Shown here in pieces: positions 18,637 through 28,031 of a stretch of 64,000 nt of DNA. The notes below the pieces were generated by a model. That model worked only from the letters and a program-made list of their open reading frames with translations. It made no database searches and had not been told where the DNA came from. This DNA comes from CBDFKS01 sp965248905. GTDB lineage: Bacteria; Chloroflexota; Dehalococcoidia; Lucifugimonadales; JAGWBF01. Made by a program: the position numbers and the translations under genes. The stretch is from NCBI GenBank assembly GCA_965248905.1, contig CBDFKS010000007.1:1426001-1490000 (forward strand), in the 5' to 3' direction. Each line of letters begins with the position of its first letter. Position 1 is the stretch's first letter.

Positions 18637-18846
18637 CGAAGGGCAACTACCTATGAAGGCGAAGTAGGATTACTACCAAGGTTCATTCTTAGGAACGAGG
18701 GGAAGCGGCAACACAATTGAGTTAATGATAAATAGGTGAGTTACTAGCATTCGAGTCGAACATGCAATATGAACGGCCTTACACCAGACAGGTTCAACTT
18801 CATTCACTATTAACGCACGGATCAGAAATACAGAAGGACAAACAAC

Positions 18847-20094
18847 ATGAAGATGGTACTTGTGCATGGCAAATATTTCAACTCCTGGGAGGCTCTGGGG
18901 CTAGGATACATTGCCTCTTACCTGAGGTCCAGGGTTGATGGTATTGAGCTGGCGTTTTATCAGGGTTGCTTCGACAGCGATGAAGAGGTAGTTGAGGCCT
19001 GCCGGGATGCAAACATTGTGGCGTTCTCCTGTACCACCCCCGCCTTCCCCTACAGCGCTAGTCTGGGACGCCTGGTCAAGGAAGCCAACCCCAACGTCCA
19101 TACCGTGGCAGGGGGTTATGGGCCTTCGGCTATCCCCAACGACTGCCTGGTGGAAGGGATAGACCAGGTGGTCAGCGGCGAAGGGGAAGATGCCATGCTC
19201 CAGATCGTTTCGGGTAATCGGGATAATGTCGTCTATGGTCGCCCCATGGACTTCAGCGAGCTACATTGGCCTGACCGGAAGCTCATCCACAATGAAAGGA
19301 ACATCGCCGTGGCTCAGGCAGATACAGGCGATAGGATTACATCCTTTCAAAGCCACCGGGCCTGTCCCTTTATGTGCCGCTATTGCCTGGACGGGTTCAA
19401 CAAGGTCCTCTACCAGAACGCCAGGAAAGCCCAGGTCCGTTACAGAGAGGTGGGTGATCTCCTGAACGAGATGGAGGCCGTGGCCTGGGAGTACGGACTC
19501 GACCTTGCCAAGTTTTCTGACCCGACCTGGAATACCAATATAGATTGGGTGGTTGAGTTCTGTAGAGAGAAAATCCGACGGGACTTCCGACTCCCCTTCT
19601 ATCCCAACGTTCACGCCACCATATGTAATCAGGAGATGATAGAGCTTATGGCCAGAGCCGGATGCCGAGAGGTAGCCATAGGCATCGAGTCTGGGTCTCC
19701 GAAAATCCTCAAGCAGATAGGCAAGGGGACCACTGTTGAGACTATCAGGCGATGTGTAAAATGGTCGAAAGAGGCCGGCATTATAGTTCGTGGCTATTTC
19801 ATCCTGGGAATGCCAGAGGAGACAAACGAGGATATCGAGTTAACGGAGTCTCTCGCCGATGAGCTCGACCTAGATGAGTATGGGTTCACCATCCTCTGCC
19901 CGTACCCTGGAACTCAGATGTATGACGGCGTGGCCTTTGCCGATGTAGACTGGGAAGCCACCGATGAATATAGTAATGACTTCTGGCGGACTCGTACTCT
20001 CACCAACGAACAACTGAAGCAGTGGCAAAACCGCCTTACCGAGCGGTTTGCCCAAAAGCTGACGTGGCACAATAGGGTGCTGAAGGAAGTCTAG
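18847..20094 (+). CDS. B12-binding-domain radical SAM protein
   Basis: A 415-residue protein. The N-terminal ~150 residues form a cobalamin-binding-like fold (ALGLGYIASYLRSRV, then FSCTTPAFPYSA and VAGGYGPSAIP). The radical SAM cluster motif CPFMCRYC gives Cys173, Cys177 and Cys180, followed by a TIM-barrel region with GIESGSPKILKQIGKG. This is the class B-type methylase/oxidoreductase layout, though the canonical DxHxxG of B12 binding is not obvious. It could methylate or rearrange a sugar or lipid. A 210-bp gene-free gap precedes it, where a promoter may lie. Confidence 0.8.
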   Translation: MKMVLVHGKYFNSWEALGLGYIASYLRSRVDGIELAFYQGCFDSDEEVVEACRDANIVAFSCTTPAFPYSASLGRLVKEANPNVHTVAGGYGPSAIPNDCLVEGIDQVVSGEGEDAMLQIVSGNRDNVVYGRPMDFSELHWPDRKLIHNERNIAVAQADTGDRITSFQSHRACPFMCRYCLDGFNKVLYQNARKAQVRYREVGDLLNEMEAVAWEYGLDLAKFSDPTWNTNIDWVVEFCREKIRRDFRLPFYPNVHATICNQEMIELMARAGCREVAIGIESGSPKILKQIGKGTTVETIRRCVKWSKEAGIIVRGYFILGMPEETNEDIELTESLADELDLDEYGFTILCPYPGTQMYDGVAFADVDWEATDEYSNDFWRTRTLTNEQLKQWQNRLTERFAQKLTWHNRVLKEV

Positions 20095-20158
20095 GCTATC
20101 TTCGCACCTTTTAAAAGCTGAGACAATGGACCGGATGTAATTTCTGAGGTAGTAGCCT

Positions 20159-21298
20159 ATGCGGTTGACTTTATCGGCTCCTGACATTACCGAACTTGAA
20201 GTGGCCTATGTGAATGAAGTGCTACGCACGACTCACTTGAGTATGGGCCCTATGATAGAGCGATTTGAGGCCGACATGGCCAAGTATGTGGGCACCAAAT
20301 ACGCTATAGGGGTAAACAGTGGGACCGCAGGGCTCCATACTTGCGTCATGGCATCTGGTATAAAGGATGGAGACCGGGTCCTTACCACGCCATTTAGCTT
20401 TGTTGCCTCCGCCAACTGTATCCTTTATGAGCGTGCTATTCCTGTTTTCGTGGACATAGATCCAAATACTCTGAATATGGACCCGCAGAAGGCAGAGGCT
20501 AAACTAAAAGATCTGGAAGCCTCCGGGGTTACTGCTAAAGCTATCCTACCTGTTCACATCTTCGGGCAGCCATGTGCCATGGACCCCGTTATGGCTCTAG
20601 CCGACCAATATGGCCTTACAGTTATAGAGGACGCCTGTGAGGCCATCGGTGCCCAGTATAAAGACCGAGGAGTCGGTACCTTTGGGGTGGCTGCGACTCT
20701 CTCCTTTTATCCCAATAAGCAGATGACCCTTGGTGAAGGCGGGGTCATATGTACTAATGATGAGGAGTACGCGCAAATATGCCGCAGTATCAGAAACCAG
20801 GGCCGGGATCATAACAATACGTGGCTGGTTCACATCCGCTTGGGCTATAACTACCGTCTGGACGAGCTGAGCGCCGCGTTAGGAGTTGCCCAGTTGGAAC
20901 GGATCGAGGAGCTTCTCGAAAAGCGCCGTGTCGTGGCCTCCTGGTATACAGAGCGGTTGTCAGAAATGCCTGCCGTCGAGGTACCGTACATAAGCGCAGA
21001 GACCACTCGCATGAGTTGGTTTGTGTACGTAATCCGATTGGATTCAGTCTTAGATCGAGACGCTATGATTGTTGACATGGAGTCGAAAGGCATCCCCACC
21101 CGACCATATTTCAGCCCTATACACCTTCAGCCCTTTTATCAAACTAATCTAGGGTATCGTAAGGGGGATTTCCCCATTACTGAGGCGGTGGCGTCATCTA
21201 CTCTAGCTCTCCCCTTCTATGGAAACATGACCGAGGGTCAGGTTGACTACGTCTGTGAGAAGCTGAGAAAGGTGATTCTTGGATATCTCGGACACTGA
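20159..21298 (+). CDS. DegT/DnrJ/EryC1/StrS PLP aminotransferase (second copy type)
   Basis: A 379-residue sugar aminotransferase with Lys187 in FYPNKQMTLGEGG as PLP lysine, Asp158 in EDACEAIGA, and NSGTAGLH at residues 53-60. It is clearly distinct in sequence from the enzyme at 9.2 kb, so the locus probably makes two different amino sugars or aminates at two positions. It lies just upstream of the initiating sugar-phosphate transferase, as in bacillosamine or QuiNAc4N-type loci, where a CapD-type dehydratase supplies its 4-keto substrate. That dehydratase is encoded two genes downstream. Confidence 0.9.
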   Translation: MRLTLSAPDITELEVAYVNEVLRTTHLSMGPMIERFEADMAKYVGTKYAIGVNSGTAGLHTCVMASGIKDGDRVLTTPFSFVASANCILYERAIPVFVDIDPNTLNMDPQKAEAKLKDLEASGVTAKAILPVHIFGQPCAMDPVMALADQYGLTVIEDACEAIGAQYKDRGVGTFGVAATLSFYPNKQMTLGEGGVICTNDEEYAQICRSIRNQGRDHNNTWLVHIRLGYNYRLDELSAALGVAQLERIEELLEKRRVVASWYTERLSEMPAVEVPYISAETTRMSWFVYVIRLDSVLDRDAMIVDMESKGIPTRPYFSPIHLQPFYQTNLGYRKGDFPITEAVASSTLALPFYGNMTEGQVDYVCEKLRKVILGYLGH

Positions 21299-21391
21299 GT
21301 GGGGAGCCAGAGAATCCATAGTGTTCGATAGGCTAAGGGAGAAAAGACATTTAAGAGGTTTTTCGACATCATAGCTTCTTCCATAGCTCTC

Positions 21392-21946
21392 ATGGTCACA
21401 GTCCCCTGGTACCCATTCATCGGGCTATTGATTAAGCTTGACTCTCACGGCCCTGTGTTCTACTGCCGACCTCGGGTAGGGCTTAATGGTCGGTTATTCG
21501 CCATTCTTAAATTCCGAACTATGGTGCAGGATGCGGAATTGCAAAGGTCAGTAACCACGTCCGGGGATACGAGAATCACTAAGGTAGGTGGTTGGCTGCG
21601 TCGCCTCAAGATTGACGAGTTTCCAACCTTTTGGAACGTACTAAAGGGAGATATGAGTATTGTCGGCCCTCGGCCGGAAGTCGCTAAATACGTAGATCAT
21701 TACACGCCGGATCAGCGACGAGTACTGTCCGTCCGCCCAGGGATTACGGACCCAGGAACTCTCTATTTCAATGACGAAGCCGTATTACTGACCGACGAAG
21801 ACCAGTCAGAGGATGGCTATATACAGCAGATACTGCCTGAGAAGTTACGTCTGAATTTGGAATATATCGACAAGCGGAGTTTCTTGTTCGATCTACGCAT
21901 TATCATTCTAACGATATTTCTCATCATTCGCCAATGCAGATCGTAA
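21392..21946 (+). CDS. Polyprenyl-phosphate sugar-1-phosphate transferase (WcaJ/PglC-like), N-terminus frameshifted
   Basis: The ORF from ATG 21392 encodes 184 residues of a monotopic phosphoglycosyltransferase: LKFRTMV, the IDEFPTFWNVLKGDMS region and VGPRPE, with RPGITDPGTL. This family transfers a sugar-1-phosphate to undecaprenyl phosphate and starts glycan assembly. The membrane-anchor residues (FKRFFDIIASSIAL) are encoded just upstream in the same frame but without a start codon. A GTG at 21321 in the neighbouring frame (MFDRLREK) would join if one A were added to the AAAA at 21342-21345. The gene is probably 21321-21946 with a one-base error or mutation. Its end overlaps the next gene by 13 bases. 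Confidence 0.82.
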   Translation: MVTVPWYPFIGLLIKLDSHGPVFYCRPRVGLNGRLFAILKFRTMVQDAELQRSVTTSGDTRITKVGGWLRRLKIDEFPTFWNVLKGDMSIVGPRPEVAKYVDHYTPDQRRVLSVRPGITDPGTLYFNDEAVLLTDEDQSEDGYIQQILPEKLRLNLEYIDKRSFLFDLRIIILTIFLIIRQCRS

Positions 21947-23832
21947 GAGATATGATGACAGAAGGACCGCTTAGGCGTTATCGGGTAGCGCTTGTTGTAC
22001 TCGTCCAACTTGCAATTGTCGCGGCCTCATATGTTGGCAGCTTCATACTTTTGTGGGACTTTGCCCCAGATCAGGTGCCATGGGGCCTGGTGCTTAAAAG
22101 CCTGCCCATAATAATTGTGCTCAGGCTGGGCGCGTTGGCGCTATTCCGCCTGCATCAAGGCCTCTGGCGTTACGTCAGCGTCCCGGATCTGGCCCAGATC
22201 ATCAAGGCCACCACCTTGAGCTCGGTAGCCTTCGCTGCCATTGGAATTCCCATTTTCGGATTCCAAGATTTCCATGGAAGTGTGGCTCTTCTCGACTGGA
22301 TATTGAACATTTTCCTGTTGAGTGGAATACGGCTCTTTGTACGCATGCTTCGAGAACAGTTTAGTCCGGTGAAGGGCTTGAGTCGCTCTTTCGCACGTTT
22401 GCTTATTATCGGAGCTGGAGATGCAGGCGCCGAGCTGTGCAGGCAGGCTCTAAGCAGCCGCGCCTTCCGTCTAAACCCTGTTGCCTTTGTTGATGATGAT
22501 TTTAGCAAGGTTGGAACCTCGATTCTCGGGGTGCCCATCGCCGGGTTGTGCAGCAACATACCACGGGTCGTTGACGAATATAAAGTAGATTCGGCCGTCA
22601 TAGCTATTCCCACCGCAACACCTTCTGAGCGGCGGGCTCTGGTGGAGATTTGTCAACAGGCCGAAGTGTCTTTCAAAATACTGCCTTCAACTCCGGAATT
22701 GCTGGACGGAACCATCAACATCAGCCGCATTCGGGAGGTAGACCCCGCTGACCTGCTAGGACGCCCCGCTGCCAGTCTGGACCGTGGAGCGATTCAGAGT
22801 TTCATTCGAGAGAAAACCATCCTGGTCACTGGAGCCGCGGGCTCCGTTGGCTCCGAACTCACCCGACAGATCGCACCGCTACAACCGGGCCGTCTGTTGC
22901 TGGTAGACCACGCCGAGAATCCCCTGTTCTTTCTGGAAACAGAGCTCAAATCATCCTTTCCAGACCTGGCTCTGATCGCGCTGGTGAGTGACGTCACCGA
23001 CAGGGTAGAGATGAGCAATCTCATGGAAGAACATCGACCACATATCGTCTTCCATGCCGCGGCCCATAAACATGTTCCGCTGATGGAGAGCACGCCCGGA
23101 GAAGCAGTCAGAAACAACGTGGGAGGCACTTACGTAACAGCCAGATCCGCCCAGGACATTGGTGTTGAGACCTTTATCCTGGTGTCCACCGATAAAGCGG
23201 TGAACCCAACCAGCGTCATGGGCGCCACGAAACGGCTGTCAGAGCTCCTGATCCAGGAGATGGACATCAAGGGGACTACACGGTTTATCTCAGTGCGCTT
23301 CGGCAATGTCCTGGGCAGCAACGCCAGCGTCGTGCCCATCTTCAAGCAACAGGTCGCCAATGGCGGACCCGTCACTGTAACGCACCAGGATGTTGAGCGT
23401 TACTTTATGAGTGTATCCGAGGCTGCAGGACTAATTCTTCAAGCTGCTTCGGTAGGCGCAGGGGGAGAGACCTTCGTCCTGGATATGGGAGACCCGGTGA
23501 AGATAGTCACTTTAGCAGAGACGCTCATCACCTTGTCAGGCTTGAAACCCTATGAAGAGATCGACATCGTTTTCACCGGGCTGAGACCCGGTGAGAAGAT
23601 GGCTGAAGAGTTGCATTTCGACGAGGAGGATTTCGAGCCTACCAGATACGAAAAGCTCCTGGTCCTGAAGAATCAGACTACCTTCACAGGTGTGTCTACT
23701 GAGGTGGAAGAGTTCCTGCGAGCATTGTCCAGCTTGGGTGTTGAGGAGGTGAAGACCCGCCTCAGACAACTGGTCCCTGAATATAAACCGAGTCACGTCC
23801 TAACCAGCGCAGCTCAGCATTGGAAAACATAA
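21934..23832 (+). CDS. CapD/WbpM-type membrane nucleotide-sugar 4,6-dehydratase
   Basis: A 632-residue protein with about four N-terminal membrane helices, a first Rossmann-like domain (LLIIGAGDAGAELC, near residue 155), and a C-terminal extended SDR domain beginning TILVTGAAGSVGSELTRQI. The catalytic region is VSTDKAVNPTSVMGATKR, where the usual Tyr is replaced by Met as in the WbpM/CapD large-dehydratase group. It converts UDP-GlcNAc to a 4-keto-6-deoxy sugar, the substrate expected for the upstream aminotransferase at 20.2 kb. The start overlaps the sugar-phosphate transferase, pointing to coupled expression. Confidence 0.9.
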   Translation: MQIVRDMMTEGPLRRYRVALVVLVQLAIVAASYVGSFILLWDFAPDQVPWGLVLKSLPIIIVLRLGALALFRLHQGLWRYVSVPDLAQIIKATTLSSVAFAAIGIPIFGFQDFHGSVALLDWILNIFLLSGIRLFVRMLREQFSPVKGLSRSFARLLIIGAGDAGAELCRQALSSRAFRLNPVAFVDDDFSKVGTSILGVPIAGLCSNIPRVVDEYKVDSAVIAIPTATPSERRALVEICQQAEVSFKILPSTPELLDGTINISRIREVDPADLLGRPAASLDRGAIQSFIREKTILVTGAAGSVGSELTRQIAPLQPGRLLLVDHAENPLFFLETELKSSFPDLALIALVSDVTDRVEMSNLMEEHRPHIVFHAAAHKHVPLMESTPGEAVRNNVGGTYVTARSAQDIGVETFILVSTDKAVNPTSVMGATKRLSELLIQEMDIKGTTRFISVRFGNVLGSNASVVPIFKQQVANGGPVTVTHQDVERYFMSVSEAAGLILQAASVGAGGETFVLDMGDPVKIVTLAETLITLSGLKPYEEIDIVFTGLRPGEKMAEELHFDEEDFEPTRYEKLLVLKNQTTFTGVSTEVEEFLRALSSLGVEEVKTRLRQLVPEYKPSHVLTSAAQHWKT

Positions 23833-23895
23833 CCTGCATGAGCTATAGTCGACGAAGGTGGTTCACGGACCACCTCGATCTTGATATCATCTGTA

Positions 23896-24954
23896 ATGCA
23901 TCCAGTCGAAAAAGGAGTTAGCCCGATCCACCAGGTGCTGTCTTTTAGCGCCAGTCTTCTTGAAACAGTGCCTCCTCATGGTCTCCAGGGCAACGTAATT
24001 GCGACGTTTCATCGTTCGTGCTACGCGCTAGACGAAAAAGGGAACATAATGTGCATTGGAGACCAGAGCCTGGAGGACGGGCCCCTCACTGTTAGAGTCG
24101 CGTTCCCAGATCATTGCGATATGGATGCGCTGGGAATAAAAACAGGCACGTCCTTACGATGGCACGATGAAGATATCTGGCTGGACGAAGAGATCTTGCT
24201 CCGAACGTCGGGAGCGAGGAAATGGGTCCCGCCCACCGTTGCCATGTCAAGTACTTCAGCCGAGATTCTCCGTGGCCTGCGCATGTTGGAAGAACGTTTA
24301 GGAACAGAAGCACCTGATGCGGGGCTGGCCTCGCTGGTCCAACACGCTGAGGATTTAGCGCACGGTCGTGCGATACTGCTCCGCAGTGATGAAAAGGTGG
24401 CCCACTTTGCTTTGCCGGCAGTCCTCGATCTTGTGAAAGGTGCATGGAGCCTTGATGACCGGAAAATCGATGCAGCGGTACAAAGGCTGGTAGGCCTTGG
24501 CCCAGGTCTCACACCCTCAGGAGACGACCTGCTGGGCGGTATAATGGTAGGGCTGATCACGACGATAAACGCAGAGAGCAGCAGCGTACAAGAGCGCACA
24601 ATTCAACGAGACGTGTGGGTAGATCGGCAAAACCTCATAGCTAGCATAGCAGGGGCTATTTCACGCCACGCCGCCGATGGAACCACGACAATTAGTGCCG
24701 CCCTGCTCTCACATGCTGCGGCAGGGGTTGGTACCGACACCGTTCACCGCCTACTCAAGGTGCTTCTCGAGTCTGATGGCAACTCCAGCCCTGTCAGTGC
24801 CGCTATAACAGTCACAAGGATCGGCCATACTTCAGGATGGGACTGCCTGGCGGGGATCCTCTTGGGGGTACACCTGGGGCTGCGGCTCAGGAATAATCGA
24901 AGAACCAGCCCAGCTGCGGCTGTCCCCATTGGGACCTGCCTAGGTGCTACGTAA
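23896..24954 (+). CDS. DUF2877 protein (YlbF/AllH-like)
   Basis: About 352 residues from ATG 23896 (TTG 23881 also possible). The family signature GLGPGLTPSGDDLLGG is near residue 205, with SRHAADGTTTISAALL further on. In E. coli the homologue ylbF lies with fdrA and ylbE in the allantoin region, and that trio has been linked to oxamate carbamoyltransferase activity (allFGH naming; recalled, not checked). Here the same three families are adjacent in the order DUF2877, FdrA, small ORF, DUF1116. The stop overlaps the fdrA start region. The role is inferred from this conserved partnership. Confidence 0.78.
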   Translation: MHPVEKGVSPIHQVLSFSASLLETVPPHGLQGNVIATFHRSCYALDEKGNIMCIGDQSLEDGPLTVRVAFPDHCDMDALGIKTGTSLRWHDEDIWLDEEILLRTSGARKWVPPTVAMSSTSAEILRGLRMLEERLGTEAPDAGLASLVQHAEDLAHGRAILLRSDEKVAHFALPAVLDLVKGAWSLDDRKIDAAVQRLVGLGPGLTPSGDDLLGGIMVGLITTINAESSSVQERTIQRDVWVDRQNLIASIAGAISRHAADGTTTISAALLSHAAAGVGTDTVHRLLKVLLESDGNSSPVSAAITVTRIGHTSGWDCLAGILLGVHLGLRLRNNRRTSPAAAVPIGTCLGAT

Positions 24955-26545
24955 CGTAGGCGCAAACTTGAACACAACGAACTTGATATTCAGAGACACC
25001 TACCGCGATTCCGTTTTGTTGATGCGGCTCTCCCGAGATTTGGAGGGCTTAGATGGCATCGAACAAGCGACGGTCGTCATGGGCACCGAAAATAACAAGG
25101 CGTTGTTACAAGAGGCAGAACTCCTCACAGAGTCGGGAATTGGCGCCAGGGCCAACGACCTAATTCTGGCTGCGCGAATTTCAACGCCCCAGGAAGAAGC
25201 CGTAATTACGGCCCGCGCTCGGGAGCTTCTAACAACAGACAAGAGAGGTGAAAACAGCAAGACAGAGTACAGGCCGCGTAGCCTGGACGGCGCTCTATCG
25301 ATGTTGCCGGACGCTAATCTGGCCGTGATCTCGGTGCCAGGGCAGTATGCCGTCGATGAGGCAAGGAAAGCTCTCGAACGGGGTCTGCACGTACTACTCT
25401 TCAGTGATAACGTCTCCATAGAGGACGAGATCGCACTGAAGCGCCGTGCCATCCAGCTCGATCGCTTCATGCTGGGACCGGATTGTGGGACGGCGATCAT
25501 CAACAATGTGCCCGTAGGGTTCGCCAATGTAGTCCCAAAAGGGCGTGTGGGGCTCGTCTCCGCCTCTGGAACGGGACTCCAGCAAGTTATCTGCCTTCTC
25601 GAGGCCGCAGGCGAAGGGGTTTCACAGGCTTTAGGAGTAGGAAGCCGAGACCTGGACGATCGGGTCGGGGGAACTATGATGTTGGAGGGAATCCGCGCTC
25701 TTGATGAGGACCCTCAAACGGAGATAATCGTCCTGATTTCCAAGCCGCCCGACCTCGACACTGGAAACCGTGTGTTTACGGCTGCACGACAGTGCAGGAA
25801 GCCCTCTGTGGTCTGTTTTCTCGGTACGGAGGAAATGGAGCAAGATCCTTCGAATATATTTATCGAACCCAACCTGGAAAGCACAGCAAACAGAGTGTTA
25901 AGCTTGCTGGAGGTTGACACAACTCCTCCTCCTTCCATCGATTCAGTAATTCCCAGGAACCGCCTGGAAATGGCCTGTTCTCAGTCACAGACGGGACAAG
26001 GCAATATTAGAGGCCTCTACTCCGGTGGAACTCTATGCTACGAAGCCTTGGTGCTTCTGCGCGAGTTGGTGGAAGATGACCTCTTTTCAAATCTGAAGCT
26101 ATCTGGAGTCTATCCCCTCGAGGGTCATGAGGGAAGTCGGGGACACACCTTGGTGGACCTGGGGGAGGACCGCTTCACAGTAGGCAAACCCCATCCGATG
26201 ATCGACCTCCGCGAGCGGTGCCAGAGGATAGTTTGTGAAGCCACCAATCCTGATGTCGGTGTGCTTCTCCTGGATGTCATTCTAGGCTATGGCGCCCATC
26301 CAGACCCAGCCTCAGAGATATCTATGGCACTGCAAGAGGCGCAACAGATCGCCTCTGACACGGGTCGTGGCCTGACCTCTGTAGTGGTACTTTGTGGTAC
26401 TACGGGCGATCCACAATCCCTGGCCAAGCAAAGGGAGCAGCTCGATGCAGCAGGGGCGCTGGTGGTGTCCAGTAACGTTCAGGCTGTAAAGATAGCGGCG
26501 GACCTCAGTCGTGGTGAAACCGGCCAGTCACAAGGGAGCATATAG
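24944..26545 (+). CDS. fdrA: FdrA-family protein (AllF-like)
   Basis: A 533-residue protein related to the succinyl-CoA synthetase alpha fold. RDTYRDSVLLMRLSRDL opens the FdrA N-domain, VGLVSASGTGLQQVICLL and GVGSRDLDDRVGG form the CoA-ligase-like core, and GLYSGGTLCYEALVLL with KPHPMIDLRER marks the C-terminal domain. The start GTG 24944 overlaps the previous gene. FdrA family members accompany DUF1116 and DUF2877 proteins and act in carbamoyl-group/oxamate or related acyl metabolism, at least in Enterobacteria. The substrate in this organism is unknown, and no allantoinase or carbamate kinase is visible nearby. Confidence 0.82.
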   Translation: MLRNVGANLNTTNLIFRDTYRDSVLLMRLSRDLEGLDGIEQATVVMGTENNKALLQEAELLTESGIGARANDLILAARISTPQEEAVITARARELLTTDKRGENSKTEYRPRSLDGALSMLPDANLAVISVPGQYAVDEARKALERGLHVLLFSDNVSIEDEIALKRRAIQLDRFMLGPDCGTAIINNVPVGFANVVPKGRVGLVSASGTGLQQVICLLEAAGEGVSQALGVGSRDLDDRVGGTMMLEGIRALDEDPQTEIIVLISKPPDLDTGNRVFTAARQCRKPSVVCFLGTEEMEQDPSNIFIEPNLESTANRVLSLLEVDTTPPPSIDSVIPRNRLEMACSQSQTGQGNIRGLYSGGTLCYEALVLLRELVEDDLFSNLKLSGVYPLEGHEGSRGHTLVDLGEDRFTVGKPHPMIDLRERCQRIVCEATNPDVGVLLLDVILGYGAHPDPASEISMALQEAQQIASDTGRGLTSVVVLCGTTGDPQSLAKQREQLDAAGALVVSSNVQAVKIAADLSRGETGQSQGSI

Positions 26546-26547
26546 AC

Positions 26548-26763
26548 ATGGACACAGGGAAAGGATTACTTGGTCACCGACTCCAGGTCCTAAATTTGGG
26601 GCTTGAGCTATTCGCGTTGACATTTCAACAGTACGACGTTCCGGTGGTACATCTGGACTGGCGACCGCCCGCGGGGGGCGACCCACATTTGTCGGAGCTT
26701 CTACAACGACTGAAACCTAGTGGCACACCGGCGAACAGAGAGAGCAAGATAGCTAACCGATGA
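26548..26763 (+). CDS. Small FdrA-associated protein (71 aa)
   Basis: A 71-codon gene that starts two bases after the fdrA stop and overlaps the DUF1116 start by ATGA. Its centre, QVLNLGLELFALTFQQYDV then PVVHLDWRPPAGGD, looks like a compact domain that I recall as a tail of some FdrA/DUF1116-type proteins. Here it is free-standing. The tight coupling on both sides argues for a real subunit or linker protein of this complex. Its function is unknown. Confidence 0.6.
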   Translation: MDTGKGLLGHRLQVLNLGLELFALTFQQYDVPVVHLDWRPPAGGDPHLSELLQRLKPSGTPANRESKIANR

Positions 26764-28031
26764 AGCAGCTGGATATAGACGAGGCTAATCAGACTGCTGT
26801 CCAACGTCTAATAGACGCTGAGCCGGTCATAATAGACGTGTTGCCTGCAAGGGAAGCGATCCCAGTGTTGCAAAAGGGGGTCTTATTGCACGCTGGGCCA
26901 GCCATTAGCTGGGAAGAGATGTGCGGCCCAATGCGTGGAGCGGCCATCGGCGCAGTTAGATACGAAGGCTGGGCAGCCACAGACAGTGATGCTGAAGCAC
27001 TGTTATCGGGTGACGGTGTACAGTTCCATCCCAACCATTCCTGGAACGCCGTCGGACCAATGGCCGGGATCACCAGCCCGTCAATGCCCGTACTCGCGGT
27101 GGAGAACAGAGCTTTTGGCAACACCGCCTTCTGCACTATCAACGAGGGGTTAGGAAAGGTACTTCGCTTTGGAGCTTACGACGACCGGGTTATAGAGAGG
27201 CTCCTGTGGATTCAAAACACTTTTGCCCCGGCGCTCAGAAAGGCTGTCAAGCAAACCGATGGTATCGAATTGCGGAACATTACAGGACGTGCGCTCAGTA
27301 TGGGCGACGAGATGCACCAACGAAATGTAGCCGCGACCTCCTTGATTTTTCGAGAGTTGGCTCCTCATCTCGCTAGTGCCTCAGCAACGAGCTCCGGCCT
27401 TGAAGAAGTGCTGGCCTTTATTGCAAACAACGACCAGTTTTACCTGAACCTAGCGATGGCTGCCGCGAAGGCTACGATGGATCCCGTAGGACATGTTACC
27501 GGCTCCACGGTGGTGTGGGCGATGTCTCGTAACGGAAATGAGTTCGGGATTCGTGTTAGCGGTACCGATGACCAATGGTTCACGGCGCAAGCCCCAGTGG
27601 CCCAGGGCCTTTACTTCCCAGGCTACACAGCCGGCGACTCTAGCCTTGACCTGGGTGACAGCACAATCATCGAAACCATGGGTCTTGGCGGCTTCGCCAT
27701 GGCGGCCTCACCAGCAGTGGCAGGATTCGTCGGGGCAGGCACATTTCAGGATGCCATCAACTACACCCTTGAGATGGGTGAGATCACCGTCGGACGGAAC
27801 TCCAACCTGACGATACCTACTCTGGGCTTTCAAGGCATTCCCTGCGGTATCGATATCCGTAAGGTAGTAGAGACCGGCATAACACCCGTGATCAATACAG
27901 GTATAGCCCACAAAAAGGCCGGCATTGGACAGGTTGGGGCCGGAATCGTTCGTGCTCCACTTAGCTGCTTTACTCAGGCCTTGCAGGCTATCGCCGACCG
28001 TCTAACGGGGCCCGCAACCGGTCAGGAGTAA
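26760..28031 (+). CDS. DUF1116 protein (YlbE/AllG-like)
   Basis: A 423-residue protein of the DUF1116 family, recognisable from GPMRGAAIGAVRYEGWA, HPNHSWNAVGPMAGITSPSMP, GRALSMGDEMHQRN and the C-terminal AHKKAGIGQVGAG. In E. coli, ylbE sits beside fdrA and ylbF and is thought to be part of the same carbamoyltransferase-type activity. It is the last gene of this block; a 186-bp gap follows, containing a small TTGCTT-CGCT-AAGCAA hairpin (28161-28176) but no clear T-run. The complex probably acts in the cytoplasm. Confidence 0.82.
   Translation: MKQLDIDEANQTAVQRLIDAEPVIIDVLPAREAIPVLQKGVLLHAGPAISWEEMCGPMRGAAIGAVRYEGWAATDSDAEALLSGDGVQFHPNHSWNAVGPMAGITSPSMPVLAVENRAFGNTAFCTINEGLGKVLRFGAYDDRVIERLLWIQNTFAPALRKAVKQTDGIELRNITGRALSMGDEMHQRNVAATSLIFRELAPHLASASATSSGLEEVLAFIANNDQFYLNLAMAAAKATMDPVGHVTGSTVVWAMSRNGNEFGIRVSGTDDQWFTAQAPVAQGLYFPGYTAGDSSLDLGDSTIIETMGLGGFAMAASPAVAGFVGAGTFQDAINYTLEMGEITVGRNSNLTIPTLGFQGIPCGIDIRKVVETGITPVINTGIAHKKAGIGQVGAGIVRAPLSCFTQALQAIADRLTGPATGQE

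Noticed and set aside
18637..18846. A promoter in the gap before the radical SAM gene
   Set aside because: TTGAGT and TACTAG occur but are 19 bases apart and weak; not enough to annotate.
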